From positions 62,001 to 126,000 of the forward strand of contig CAYOOD010000006.1 of NCBI GenBank assembly GCA_964405435.1: a stretch of 64,000 bases of DNA, written 5' to 3'. Positions 8,666 through 17,505 of this stretch are shown piece after piece. The stretch's first letter is position 1, and each line of letters starts with the position of its first letter. Source of the DNA: DVEG01 sp964405435 (GTDB lineage: Bacteria; Cyanobacteriota; Cyanobacteriia; Cyanobacteriales; Oscillatoriaceae). The notes beneath the pieces were generated by a model. It did not search any database and had not been told where the DNA came from. It worked only from the letters and a program-made list of their open reading frames with translations. A program made the position numbers and the translations under genes.

Positions 8666-9607
8666 GTGTTTTTCAGCGTGGTCATTCCCACTTACAATCG
8701 CCGGCCAATTCTAGAAAAATGTTTGAGAGCATTGGAACACCAGCACCTCGGCAGTAACAGCCCGATATCAGATTACGAAATAGTCGTCGTCGATGACGGC
8801 TCAACTGACGGAACGCTGGCGTGGCTGGCAGAACGCCAAGCAGAATTTCCGCACGTCTGCTGGTTCGAGCAATCGCATCAGGGGGCGGCGAGCGCCCGGA
8901 ATCTAGGCGTGGAAAAGGCAAGGGGAGATACGATAATCTTTATAGATAGCGATTTAGTCGTGACTGAGAATTTTCTCCAGGCACATGCGGAAGGGTTGGA
9001 ACGGGGGAGGGGGGAAATCGGGAGCGATCGCCTGTTTACCTACGGGTGCGTGATCAACACTAGCAATTTCGAGAATCCGACGGCAGAACCGTATAAAATC
9101 ACGGATTTTTCAGCGGCTTATTTTGCGACGGGAAATGTCGCGATCGCCCGCCACTGGCTCTTAAAAGTCGGACTGTTTGACACCCGCTTTCAACAGTACG
9201 GATGGGAAGACTTAGAACTCGGCGTCCGCCTCAAGCAATTGGGCTTGAAACTGATTAAATGTCCGGCAGCAGTTGGATATCACTGGCACCCTCCTTTTTC
9301 CTTAGAGCAATTGCCGAGTTTGATAGACAAAGAAATTCAGCGGGGACGCATGGGCGTTTTGTTCTATCAAAAACACCCGACGTGGGAAGTGCGAATGATG
9401 ATTCAAATGACAGGGCTGCACCGAATTCTCTGGGGCATTCTCTCCCTGGGGGGGAGGCTGAACGAACGCACGCTGGCACCCTTCTTGCAATGGCTGATTG
9501 ACCGAGGAAAATCTCAACTGGCTTTAGAGATTGCCCGAATATTTCTCAACTGGTATAATGTACGCGGAGTCTATGAAGCTCATGCTGAAATGCAACAAAA
9601 CAATTAA
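8666..9607 (+). CDS. Family 2 glycosyltransferase
   Basis: GT-A fold glycosyltransferase of 313 residues acting on an unknown acceptor, probably in exopolysaccharide or glycolipid assembly. It begins MFFSVVIPTYNRRPILEKCL. It contains EIVVVDDGSTDGT (nucleotide-binding Asp), the metal-binding IIFIDSDLVV (DxD-like) at about 90-99, and YGWEDLELGVRLKQLG (ED acceptor/base motif) at about 175-190. Start choice: a strong AGGAGGTGG sits 6 nt before GTG 8666, whereas the in-frame TTG at 8642 lies upstream of that ribosome-binding site. It follows the hydrolase gene by 35 nt. Confidence 0.9.
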   Translation: MFFSVVIPTYNRRPILEKCLRALEHQHLGSNSPISDYEIVVVDDGSTDGTLAWLAERQAEFPHVCWFEQSHQGAASARNLGVEKARGDTIIFIDSDLVVTENFLQAHAEGLERGRGEIGSDRLFTYGCVINTSNFENPTAEPYKITDFSAAYFATGNVAIARHWLLKVGLFDTRFQQYGWEDLELGVRLKQLGLKLIKCPAAVGYHWHPPFSLEQLPSLIDKEIQRGRMGVLFYQKHPTWEVRMMIQMTGLHRILWGILSLGGRLNERTLAPFLQWLIDRGKSQLALEIARIFLNWYNVRGVYEAHAEMQQNN

Positions 9608-10310
9608 GCTAGGGTTGGGTGCGGTCTTTCCCGCGTTTCTGCCACGGCAGTCACTTCCGTGAGGGGTGAAACCACTCATCAAAAAATCAAAAACAAGCAG
9701 GCATAATATTTAAATCTTGAGAGGGTTGACTGAAAAGCATGAAAGTGCTGGGCGAGTCACGGGCAGTAAAAAGTTCAAGCGCTTGCTACAATCATCAGGG
9801 CGTAAAAGCACCGGAAATCACAGTACAATTGAAGCGGACATCTGGGGAAGCGTTCCGATCGGGTACGTCAGGAAAAAGTTAACCGATCGCCCTTCCTGAA
9901 ACGACCGAGAAAAGAACTCGTACCGAGTGAATTTTTCAGCCGCCGTGAAAGCGATCGCCCCTTCCGCTCGTTGTTGGAGGATTTGGAAATGTCAGATAGA
10001 GCAGTCGCGAAACAAGATTGCGAGAAACGTCTCGATGGCAGCCTCTCAGAAAAAGCCCCCTACGACAGCGATCGGCACGAAAGCATCTCGGCAGAGGTGC
10101 GGGGACTGGAGTGGAAGTGCCAGCAGGCGGGGGAGCGCTTGCGCAACAGCCGCAGCGCAGAGCCAAGCGATCGCCGCCAGGGGAAGTGCCCCGACGGGAA
10201 GGCAAGCGATCTGGCGGGAGAGAGAGGCGGGCTTTTGGGGCGCGATCGGGCGCGATCGCGATCGCCCCTGAGATTTCCAGATTCTGCCAAATGTGCTACC
10301 CTAGTAAAGT
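9608..10310. other. HIP1-dense intergenic region upstream of rpsB
   Basis: No gene supported. Open frames at 9717-9899 and 9971-10411 lack family features, and their composition (repeated RSD/GER) reflects HIP1 octamers. HIP1-like GATCGCGATCGC clusters occur at 10232-10266. The rpsB promoter is probably in about 10270-10310. Confidence 0.5.
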
Positions 10311-10324
10311 TGTCTAAACTCGCA

Positions 10325-10390
10325 CATCCAGAGGTTCGGGTGTTTCCCTCGGGAAATCCGCCTGGATGGAAGGTTAACCCGAATCAGGAG
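10325..10390 (+). promoter_or_regulatory. Predicted pseudoknot in the rpsB leader, abutting the Shine-Dalgarno sequence
   Basis: Stem 1 pairs CATCCAG (10325-10331) with CTGGATG (10362-10368). Stem 2 pairs GGTTCGGGT (10333-10341) with ACCCGAATC (10377-10385), nine pairs including one G-U. An internal hairpin TTTCCC/GGGAAA (10343-10348 with 10351-10356) sits in between. Because one strand of stem 2 lies inside the stem 1 loop and the other outside, the fold is a true pseudoknot. Stem 2 ends one base before AGGAG (10386-10390), the rpsB ribosome-binding site. S2 autoregulation through a 5' leader is known in gamma-proteobacteria; here it is inferred from structure and position. Confidence 0.65.
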
Positions 10391-10401
10391 AAAAAAAAAC
10401 T

Positions 10402-11202
10402 ATGGCAGTAATATCTTTAGCTCAGATGCTAGAGTCAGGGGTACACTTCGGGCACCAGACCCGACGGTGGAATCCCAAGATGTCCCGCTATATCTTCACC
10501 GAGCGCAACGGCGTTCACATCATCGACTTGGTGCAGACTGCCCAGTTGATGGAAGAAGCCTACGAGTACATGCGCTCCGCTTCAGAGCAAGGGAAAAAAT
10601 TTCTCTTCGTCGGCACAAAGCGTCAAGCTGCCGGAATTGTCGCCCAGGAAGCGCTGCGGTGCGGGGCTTATTACGTCAACCAGCGCTGGTTGGGAGGAAT
10701 GCTCACCAACTGGACGACGATCAAAAGCCGGGTGGATCGTCTGAAAGAACTCGAGCGGATGGAAGAAACCGGTGCCCTCGAACTTCGGCCCAAAAAAGAA
10801 GCGTCCATGCTCCGCCGCGAGATGGCGAAACTGCAGAAATACTTGGGCGGGATTAAAGCCATGCGCAAAGTTCCCGATATCGTGATCGTCGTGGATCAGC
10901 GGCGGGAGTACAATGCCGTGCAAGAGTGCCAGAAACTAGATATTCCGATCGTGTCGCTGTTGGACACCAACTGCGATCCCGATATGGTGGATATCCCGAT
11001 TCCGGCGAATGACGATGCCATCCGGTCGATCAAGCTAATCATCGGCAAATTAGCGGACGCGATCTATGAAGGGCGTCACGGTCAACTCGACGCAGGAGCT
11101 GAAGAAGACTACGAAGATTACGAAGGTGCTGAGGAAGATTACGACGAGTACGAGACTGACGAGAGCGAATCGGAATTCAGCGACGAAGAGACAGAAGACT
11201 AA
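10402..11202 (+). CDS. rpsB: 30S ribosomal protein S2
   Basis: S2 of the small ribosomal subunit, needed for S1 docking. The 266 residues start MAVISLAQMLESGVHFGHQTRRWNPKM, and RWLGGMLTNW and PIPANDDAIRSIKLI are diagnostic. The body ends near residue 228. The last 38 or so residues are a strikingly acidic Glu/Asp/Tyr tail (GAEEDYEDYEGAEEDYDEY and onward), longer than in E. coli S2 and probably disordered. It is followed by tsf 108 nt downstream, the standard bacterial pairing. The upstream leader can form a pseudoknot next to its AGGAG. Confidence 0.98.
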   Translation: MAVISLAQMLESGVHFGHQTRRWNPKMSRYIFTERNGVHIIDLVQTAQLMEEAYEYMRSASEQGKKFLFVGTKRQAAGIVAQEALRCGAYYVNQRWLGGMLTNWTTIKSRVDRLKELERMEETGALELRPKKEASMLRREMAKLQKYLGGIKAMRKVPDIVIVVDQRREYNAVQECQKLDIPIVSLLDTNCDPDMVDIPIPANDDAIRSIKLIIGKLADAIYEGRHGQLDAGAEEDYEDYEGAEEDYDEYETDESESEFSDEETED

Positions 11203-11215
11203 TTGAGTCTTTTGG

Positions 11216-11259
11216 GTTTAGTTGTTAGTTTTTAGAAGGCTAAAGGCTGACAACTAAAC
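11216..11259 (+). terminator. Hairpin between rpsB and tsf
   Basis: GTTTAGTTGTTAG (11216-11228) pairs with CTGACAACTAAAC (11247-11259), 12 of 13 positions, with an 18-nt loop. No run of U follows, so it is more likely an attenuating, processing or partial termination structure than a full terminator. Confidence 0.45.
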
Positions 11260-11310
11260 GCTCAAAAAATCAGCGAAAAAAGTGTCGAAAAAGTAGGGAC
11301 AAAAGAGAAG

Positions 11311-11973
11311 ATGGCGGAAATATCTGCAAAACTTGTCAAAGAGCTGCGCGAAGAAACCGGCGCTGGCATGATGGACTGCAAAAAAGCCCTCGCTGAAAAC
11401 GACGGCGACAAGGAGAAAGCCAAAGAGTGGCTGCGGCAGAAGGGAATTACTTCGGCGGGTAAAAAAGAAGGTCGCGTAGCGGCAGAAGGTCTGGTTGGCA
11501 GCTACATTCACACCGGCGGTCGAGTCGGCGTATTGGTAGAAGTAAACTGCGAAACGGACTTCGTAGCTCGCGGGGAAGCCTTCCAAACTTTGGTGCGAAA
11601 TATCGCCATGCAAATTGCGGCTTGTCCGAATGTGGAATACGTCAAAGTAGACGAGATTCCCGCCGACGTGGTGGAAAAGGAGAAAGAAATTGAAATGGGG
11701 CGGGATGACCTGGGTTCCAAGCCTCAAAATATCAAAGAGAAAATCGTCCAGGGCAGGATTGAGAAGCGATTGAAAGAGCTGTGCTTGATGGATCAGCCGT
11801 ACATTCGCGACCAAAATATCACCGTTGAGGAGTTGGTGAAGCAATCCATCGCTACCCTCGGTGAAAACATTCAAGTTCGTCGCTTTGCCCGGTTTGTATT
11901 GGGCGAAGGGATTGAGAAAAAAGAAAGTAATTTTGCTGAAGAAGTAGCCGCTCAAACGGGTGGAAAAGCTTAA
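11311..11973 (+). CDS. tsf: Elongation factor Ts
   Basis: Guanine nucleotide exchange factor for EF-Tu. The 220 residues begin MAEISAKLVKELREETGAGMMDCKKALAEN, the diagnostic UBA-like N-terminal domain with the EF-Tu contact TGAGMMDCKKAL. It continues with VEVNCETDFVAR (TDFV motif, about 75-86) and the short single-core form (IQVRRFARFVLGEG) typical of cyanobacteria, chloroplasts and Thermus rather than the long E. coli form. AAGAGAAG just upstream of 11311 serves as ribosome-binding site. It is likely co-transcribed with rpsB. Confidence 0.98.
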   Translation: MAEISAKLVKELREETGAGMMDCKKALAENDGDKEKAKEWLRQKGITSAGKKEGRVAAEGLVGSYIHTGGRVGVLVEVNCETDFVARGEAFQTLVRNIAMQIAACPNVEYVKVDEIPADVVEKEKEIEMGRDDLGSKPQNIKEKIVQGRIEKRLKELCLMDQPYIRDQNITVEELVKQSIATLGENIQVRRFARFVLGEGIEKKESNFAEEVAAQTGGKA

Positions 11974-12090
11974 AGGCAAAAGGAAAAAGAAAAAGAAAAA
12001 AGGCAAAGGAAAGAGCCGGAGTTTCTGACTTTTACCTTTTTTCTTTAGAAACTCTGGGAAATGGGTAGTTTTGACTGATCCGTTGGAGCT

Positions 12091-12996
12091 ATGGCGAGAG
12101 CAATCGATCGAATCGAACGGGATATTGCAGAGCTGGAGCAAGCAACCAGAGCGATCGCGCTTCAATTCTACGGCACTTACTCCAGTTATTTGACAGATTT
12201 GGGACAAGCAGTGCGGCAGCAATTAATTCTGGCGAGCTACCACCTCTGCACTCAGGGATATGCAGAATCCTTTCTGAAATTGTCCCTGAACCAGCGGCAG
12301 CAATTGCAGCAAGATCTGCGGCAGTTAGGCAAAAAGGTGCGAGAAATGCTGTTCGCCGCACTGCACCGCCCAGTCGCAAAGGAGCCTCTAGAATTGCAAC
12401 TGTTTGAGAGCGGGTTGAACAAGCTGCAAGAATCAGAAAATCGCGGGTTTTTAGCGGCGGCAAGCCCGTTCTTTCAGCAAGAGTCAGAGCCGCCACCCGA
12501 AGGCGATCGCGCCTCCGAGAGCGCAGAACCGACCAACCTGCTGAGCAATCCAGAACAGCTAATGCAGTGGCAGCAAACCTTAGAAATGGCGATCGGCAAA
12601 ATCCTGCAAACTACCTCTCACAAAGCCAATCACTTATTACAACAAGTAGGAATATTGCCGCAAAAATTGCCAGAACCTTTACTCGAGGCAGCAACCCGAG
12701 CAGAACCGGGCGAAGCCGCCGCCGTCGCCGGCCCCCCCAATCTCCTAAATGTACTGATTGAAACTGAGAATACTGAAGAGTCTCAAAGATCGACAATAAC
12801 TCAGTTAATCGCGATTCACCTGCGGCTGCCTGAAATTGAATTCGCCGACCCGAAAGTGATGGCTGGGCGTTCCCAAATCCGCCAGCTAACCGCAAAATTG
12901 AACAAGCTCGGACGCGACTATCAAAAAAAGCAGCGCGAACGGGCAGTCGCCGAAGCAGAGGCGGCGTGGCGAGCGAGTTGGTTCGAGGAGGATTAA
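12091..12996 (+). CDS. Conserved hypothetical between tsf and recG
   Basis: Not assigned to a characterised family. It has 301 residues, is mainly helical and soluble, and has no signal peptide. An N-terminal helical domain (MARAIDRIERDIAELEQATRAIA to REMLFAAL, about 1-90) is followed by an acidic, Pro/Ser-rich linker (about 125-150). A helical C-terminal part carries a basic coiled stretch SQIRQLTAKLNKLGRDYQKK before the acidic end WFEED. I recall the same gene order (rpsB, tsf, unknown, recG) in other cyanobacteria, suggesting a translation- or repair-linked role; this is inference. The hairpin CCGGAGTTTCT/AGAAACTCTGG (about 12016-12057) precedes it. Confidence 0.75.
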   Translation: MARAIDRIERDIAELEQATRAIALQFYGTYSSYLTDLGQAVRQQLILASYHLCTQGYAESFLKLSLNQRQQLQQDLRQLGKKVREMLFAALHRPVAKEPLELQLFESGLNKLQESENRGFLAAASPFFQQESEPPPEGDRASESAEPTNLLSNPEQLMQWQQTLEMAIGKILQTTSHKANHLLQQVGILPQKLPEPLLEAATRAEPGEAAAVAGPPNLLNVLIETENTEESQRSTITQLIAIHLRLPEIEFADPKVMAGRSQIRQLTAKLNKLGRDYQKKQRERAVAEAEAAWRASWFEED

Positions 12997-13184
12997 AAAG
13001 CGATCGATCGATAAAAACTATAACTTTAGATAGAGATAATGGAAAAATTTTTTGAGAGGATACACGGCCCCTAAAACTGCTTGAATTCAAGAGGAGAATA
13101 GGGGAAGTCATCTACCAGGCGATAAGTCTGGCTGTTGTTGAGAGTGCATATTACTTAGAAAAGTTGACCGCTACGGGAGAAACC

Positions 13185-15770
13185 ATGCAAATAGACCAAC
13201 CAAATTGGGTGCGATTGCAGAGAGCACTGGCTGTAGAGGCAGAGCACGGCTTTGGTAACTTGAAGGGGAAGGAAAAATACTTCAGTCAATTTCTAGATGA
13301 GAGCTTGAGCCAGCCGCCAAAAAGCCTGCCGACAGAGGAACAGCAGCGGTGGCATGACACGGCAGCGGCCTATGCAAATTATTCCGAATTAACCCTCGAA
13401 GACCGACAAAATTTGATAGAAACTACCCGCCGATTTCTCCAACAGCAAGAAAGGCTCTGCGAAAGCATACAGCGACAAAAAGAAGAGAAAAATAGGAAAA
13501 TATTAGATTTGAAAAAAGCGGGAGAGTCCCCAACAGAAACTCCCCCCTCCAGAAATGGGAAAGCCAAACCGCAAAACGGCAGTAATGGCAGTGCAGAAAC
13601 GCCAATTTCTAGCGTCAAAGAGGTCAAGTCTCAGACTCAGATGGCGGGACTCAATGGCACGGATATTACCCCAGAGCAAGCGCTGATTCGCCTGAGCGGA
13701 ATAGGCACCAGAAACGCAGAGCGTCTGGCAAAATTAGGGCTGTATACCGTACACGACTTGCTGTTTTACTACCCGCGCGACCACATCGATTATGCCCGCC
13801 AGGTGAATATCGCCGAGTTGGAACCCGGAGAGACTGTTACTGTGGTGGGAACGGTGAAGCGAAGCAATTGTTTTACCAGTCCAAAAAATAAGAAATTAAC
13901 AATTCTGGAAATAGTATTGACCGATAAAACAGGTCAGCTTAAGATAAGCAGGTTTTTTGCAGGTCGCTTTAGCAGTCGCGGTTGGCAGGAACAGCAAAAA
14001 CGGACGTACTCGATCGGCTCGGTGGTGGCGGCGTCTGGGTTGGTGAAAAAAAGTAAATACGGGATATCGCTGGACAATCCGCAACTAGAAGTCCTCGATC
14101 AAATGGATGGGATAGACTCGATGACCGTCGGGCGGGTGATACCGGTTTATCCGCTCACAGAAGGCGTAGGAGCGGAGGTGGTGAGAAAGGCAGCGATCGC
14201 GGCGATGCCGGCAGTCAAGCACCTGAAAGATACCCTGCCAGATGGATTGCGCGATCGCTACGGGTTGATGGGATTGCAAGAGGCGATCGCCAACATCCAC
14301 TTTCCTTCCGATCGCGACATCCTCGAAGAAGCCCGCCGCCGCCTCGTATTCGACGAATTCTTCTACCTGCAACTCGGACTGCTCAACCGCCGCTACAGTC
14401 AGCGCCAAGGGCAAAACGCAGCCGCTTTAACCTCAAGAGGCCGGTTAATCAATAAATTCTACAAACTGCTGCCCTTCAAACTCACCAGCGCTCAGCAGCG
14501 CGTCGTTGACGAAATTATCAAAGACTTGAAAAAGCCGGAACCGATGAACCGATTGGTGCAAGGCGACGTCGGTTCCGGCAAAACCGTCGTCGCTGTCGTC
14601 GCGATGCTAGCCGCCATCCAAGCCGGCTATCAAGCAGCGCTGATGGCTCCCACAGAAGTTTTGGCAGAACAGCACTACAAAAAATTAGTCACCTGGCTGA
14701 ACTTGCTGCACGTTCCCGTAGAATTGCTAACCGGCTCAACCGGTGCTGCCAAACGACGGCAAATTTACAGCCAGTTAGAAACCGGAGAACTGCCCGTCTT
14801 AGTCGGAACGCACGCCCTCATTCAAGACACCGTAAACTTCCACCGCCTCGGCTTAGTCGTCATTGACGAACAGCACCGTTTTGGTGTCGAACAGCGGGCG
14901 AAATTGCAGCAAAAAGGCGTTGCCGGCGTGCCGCACGTCCTGACGATGACAGCCACGCCGATTCCGCGCACCCTAGCCCTAACTTTGCACGGGGATTTAG
15001 ATGTCAGTCAAATTGACGAAATGCCCCCGGGTCGCCAACCGATTCAAACCACAGTTTTGTCCGGGAGAGAACGCAATCACGCCTACGATTTAATCCAGCG
15101 GGAAGTCGCCAGCGGTCGCCAAGCCTATGTCGTGCTGCCCTTAGTAGAAGAGTCAGAAAAACTGGATTTAAAATCGGCGATCGAAGAGTACCAGCGCTTG
15201 CAAGAAGTCATCTTTCCAGAGTTCCGAGTCGGACTGCTGCACGGACGCATGAACTCAGCGCAGAAAGAAGAGGCGATCGAGCAATTCCGCACCGGAAAAA
15301 CTCACATTCTAGTCGCAACCACCGTGGTAGAAGTGGGAGTAGACGTGCCAAATGCCACAGTCATGCTGATAGAAAATGCCGAGCGATTTGGCTTGTCGCA
15401 ACTGCACCAATTGCGGGGTCGCGTCGGACGGGGTGGCGAAAAATCCTACTGCTTGCTAATGACCCATCCTAAAGCCACAACCGATGCCCGTCAGCGGGTA
15501 AACGTACTGGCACAATCGCAGGATGGGTTTTTTATTGCCGAGATGGACATGCGACTGCGCGGCCCGGGTGAAGTGCTCGGCACCCGCCAAGCCGGCTTGC
15601 CGGATTTTGCGCTCGCGAGTTTGGTGGAACATCAGGAAGTCTTGATACTGGCGCGGGATGCGGCTGAGAAAGTGATGGAGAAAGATGCAACGCTGAAAAG
15701 CTGGCCGCGCATGAAAGTGGAATTAGAGCGTCGCTGCGAAAAATTAATGGGAGGAGCGGTTTGGACGTGA
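13185..15770 (+). CDS. recG: ATP-dependent DNA helicase RecG
   Basis: Branch-migrating superfamily 2 helicase (EC 3.6.4.12) that remodels stalled forks and Holliday junctions. The 861 residues comprise a cyanobacterial/plant-type N-terminal extension (about 1-165, low complexity around 100-150). The wedge/OB domain follows (LSGIGTRNAERLAKLGLYTVHDLLFYYPRDHIDY, about 170-200). Then comes the motor, with Walker A GDVGSGKTVV (about 460), DEQHRFG (motif II, about 565), TATPIPRT (motif III) and QLRGRVGRG (motif VI). The ATG at 13185 has GGGAG at good spacing; a TTG 21 nt upstream is less likely. It overlaps the next gene by 10 nt. Confidence 0.97.
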   Translation: MQIDQPNWVRLQRALAVEAEHGFGNLKGKEKYFSQFLDESLSQPPKSLPTEEQQRWHDTAAAYANYSELTLEDRQNLIETTRRFLQQQERLCESIQRQKEEKNRKILDLKKAGESPTETPPSRNGKAKPQNGSNGSAETPISSVKEVKSQTQMAGLNGTDITPEQALIRLSGIGTRNAERLAKLGLYTVHDLLFYYPRDHIDYARQVNIAELEPGETVTVVGTVKRSNCFTSPKNKKLTILEIVLTDKTGQLKISRFFAGRFSSRGWQEQQKRTYSIGSVVAASGLVKKSKYGISLDNPQLEVLDQMDGIDSMTVGRVIPVYPLTEGVGAEVVRKAAIAAMPAVKHLKDTLPDGLRDRYGLMGLQEAIANIHFPSDRDILEEARRRLVFDEFFYLQLGLLNRRYSQRQGQNAAALTSRGRLINKFYKLLPFKLTSAQQRVVDEIIKDLKKPEPMNRLVQGDVGSGKTVVAVVAMLAAIQAGYQAALMAPTEVLAEQHYKKLVTWLNLLHVPVELLTGSTGAAKRRQIYSQLETGELPVLVGTHALIQDTVNFHRLGLVVIDEQHRFGVEQRAKLQQKGVAGVPHVLTMTATPIPRTLALTLHGDLDVSQIDEMPPGRQPIQTTVLSGRERNHAYDLIQREVASGRQAYVVLPLVEESEKLDLKSAIEEYQRLQEVIFPEFRVGLLHGRMNSAQKEEAIEQFRTGKTHILVATTVVEVGVDVPNATVMLIENAERFGLSQLHQLRGRVGRGGEKSYCLLMTHPKATTDARQRVNVLAQSQDGFFIAEMDMRLRGPGEVLGTRQAGLPDFALASLVEHQEVLILARDAAEKVMEKDATLKSWPRMKVELERRCEKLMGGAVWT

Positions 15771-16669
15771 TAGACCACGATCGCTTGTTTAAAGAACTCA
15801 TCTCCACATTTTTTGTGGAATTTTTGGAGTTGTTTTTTCCCCAGGTGATTGACTACCTGGAACGCGATTCCATCTCGCCCCTAGACAAAGAAATCTTTAC
15901 CGACGTGACCGCAGGAGAACGCTATGAAGCTGATTTAGTGTGGAAAGCTCGATTCAGAGGTCAAGACTCATTTTTTCTGATTCACATTGAAAATCAGGCG
16001 AAAACCCAATCGGATTTCGGGCAGCGGATGTTTCGCTATTTCGCTCGTTTGTATGAAAAATTCGCGCTGCCTGTCTATCCCATTGCGATTTTTTCTTACG
16101 ACGCGCCGCAACGACCGGAACCGACGTTTCATCGCGTGGAATTCCCCGATAAAATCGTTTTGGAATTCAACTATGCGGTTATTCAACTGAATCGGCTGAA
16201 CTGGCGAGATTTCTTGCGACAGCCGAACCCGGTAGCCAGCGCGCTGATGGCTAAAATGAATATAGCGCCAGAAGATCGGCCTCGGGTTAAGTTGGAATGC
16301 CTGCGCTTGCTGGCAACTTTGCGACTCGATCCAGCGCGGATGCAACTCATCTCCGGATTTGTTGACACTTATCTGCGCCTGAATGCCGAGGAAGAAGCGA
16401 TTTACAGGGCTGAGATTGCGACGATACTACCACAGGAGCAGGAGGGAGTTATGCAAATCGTCACCAGTTGGATGGAGCAAGGGAAGGAGCAGGAAGCGCT
16501 GGCAGTGATTTCGCGCCAACTCAATCGGCGAATCGGTACGGTCGATCCGCAGTTGATGGAGCGCGTTCGCGGGTTGGCGATCGCCGAGTTGGAGGATTTG
16601 GCGGAGGCGCTGCTGGATTTCCAGGATGCTGCCGACTTGGCAAACTGGCTGGACGCTCATCAAGGTTAG
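15761..16669 (+). CDS. Rpn/DUF4351 family putative PD-(D/E)XK nuclease
   Basis: Protein of 302 residues of the Rpn/PDDEXK_2-type group that is very abundant in cyanobacteria. The N-terminal nuclease-like domain starts HDRLFKELISTFFVEFLELFFP. It carries the candidate catalytic set ERYEADLVWKA (D at about 54), FFLIHIENQAK (E at about 76 and K four residues on) and FGQRMFRYFARLYEKF. The C-terminal DUF4351 region includes IVTSWMEQGKEQEALAVISRQLNRRIG and the WLD-type ending. Related Rpn proteins promote RecA-independent recombination in E. coli; activity here is inferred. TTG 15761 has GGGAGGAG 6 nt upstream and overlaps the recG end, indicating translational coupling. Confidence 0.85.
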   Translation: MDVIDHDRLFKELISTFFVEFLELFFPQVIDYLERDSISPLDKEIFTDVTAGERYEADLVWKARFRGQDSFFLIHIENQAKTQSDFGQRMFRYFARLYEKFALPVYPIAIFSYDAPQRPEPTFHRVEFPDKIVLEFNYAVIQLNRLNWRDFLRQPNPVASALMAKMNIAPEDRPRVKLECLRLLATLRLDPARMQLISGFVDTYLRLNAEEEAIYRAEIATILPQEQEGVMQIVTSWMEQGKEQEALAVISRQLNRRIGTVDPQLMERVRGLAIAELEDLAEALLDFQDAADLANWLDAHQG

Positions 16670-16677
16670 GAAGAGGA

Positions 16678-16717
16678 GCGATCGCTTTTTCTGCGGCAAG
16701 TAGAAGGGGCGATCGCT
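16678..16717 (+). repeat. Left 40-bp direct repeat flanking accessory cassette
   Basis: A 40-nt sequence bounded by HIP1 octamers at both ends recurs at 18047-18086 with 38 of 40 identical positions. It starts 9 nt after the stop of the DUF4351 gene. Together the copies bracket a 1.33-kb stretch holding a MITE-like element and two small genes. Confidence 0.8.
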
Positions 16718-16741
16718 CTGACACGAAAAACTCAACGCTAT

Positions 16742-16945
16742 AAAAATTTTGGTTCTCCCTTACTTGTTATGCTAGCTTGAAGGACTATAAAGCTCAAACC
16801 CTTATCCCACTTGAATTACAGGCTTGTGCTTCCCCTACTATAGGGTGTAGGCCCCCTATAAACCTCTCAAACCCTTACTGTGAAAAGGTTTGAGAGGTTT
16901 ATAGAGGGGGTTTAGCATAACAGGTACGGGAGAGCCAAAATTTTT
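16742..16945. mobile_element. 204-bp MITE-like element with 33-bp terminal inverted repeats
   Basis: The ends AAAAATTTTGGTTCTCCC (from 16742) and GGGAGAGCCAAAATTTTT (to 16945) belong to 33-bp terminal inverted repeats (16742-16774 and 16913-16945) matching at about 30 positions. Inside is a second long hairpin, CTATAAACCTCTCAAACC (from about 16855) against GGTTTGAGAGGTTTATAG (16887 onward), with a 13-nt loop. There is no coding capacity. Size, long terminal repeats and lack of a gene fit a non-autonomous miniature element; no parent transposase is in the window and no clear target duplication was identified. Confidence 0.75.
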
Positions 16946-17075
16946 CCCTAAAATTCCCAAAATTTGATCTATAATAAAATTGTTGGAGTTTTGTTAGAGG
17001 ATATCCTCGTTTTACAAGCAAAACTTTGACGGGAATAAAGGCAAAATTTTTACAATATTTTTTTGAATTATTAAA

Positions 17076-17504
17076 ATGAAAAAATCCTTATCTGTTTCCT
17101 TCAAAAATAAAAATGATATTAGCAATGGCCCAGACAAGCTCCTGGGAAACCTGGCCACACAAACGGACTTCGTTGAAGCCGAAAAATTTAGAATTGTGGA
17201 ACAGCATCTCGCACAGTTCGAGGAATTTCCGGGGGAGTTCCCCCAGAACGAGGCAATGCTTAACAGGCTGAGGAGTGCCCTTGCAGAGGGGCGCGAAATT
17301 TCGGGGGCTGACTTGAGCTTCTACTATCACGAATTAAAAGAAGCTGAACTAATGGCAAGTGGACTTTCATACTATGAAGCACATGCAGCCGCTTTACAAG
17401 TCTATGGAGTATCTCCTTTCAGCCTGTACCATCCCGAAGTGATAAAGGCTCTTCCCGATGAATTTAACAAAAACTGGTTTGATGCGTGGGGGATAGATAA
17501 ATAA
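17076..17504 (+). CDS. Unknown protein with toxin-like C-terminal region
   Basis: No confident family. It has 142 residues, is soluble and has a Lys/Asn-rich N-terminus. The C-terminal half reads LSFYYHELKEAELMASGL, then SYYEAHAAALQVYGVSPFSLYH and PEVIKAL. This His/Glu-rich block with HExxE and a following EAHxAAL...YGVS...SLYHPEVI resembles C-terminal domains I associate with polymorphic or contact-dependent toxins; that is recollection, not a search. The gene is AT-richer than its neighbours, lies within the direct-repeat-bounded cassette, and ends 1 nt before the next gene, so the two form one transcription unit. Confidence 0.6.
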   Translation: MKKSLSVSFKNKNDISNGPDKLLGNLATQTDFVEAEKFRIVEQHLAQFEEFPGEFPQNEAMLNRLRSALAEGREISGADLSFYYHELKEAELMASGLSYYEAHAAALQVYGVSPFSLYHPEVIKALPDEFNKNWFDAWGIDK

Positions 17505-17505
17505 A

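Noticed and set aside
9971..10411. 146-codon open frame before and into rpsB
   Set aside because: Composition is dictated by HIP1 octamers, it runs over the rpsB leader structure and start, and has no family features.
11254..12222. 322-codon open frame antisense to tsf
   Set aside because: Mirrors the tsf coding region and low-complexity purine tract; Phe-rich text without domain features.
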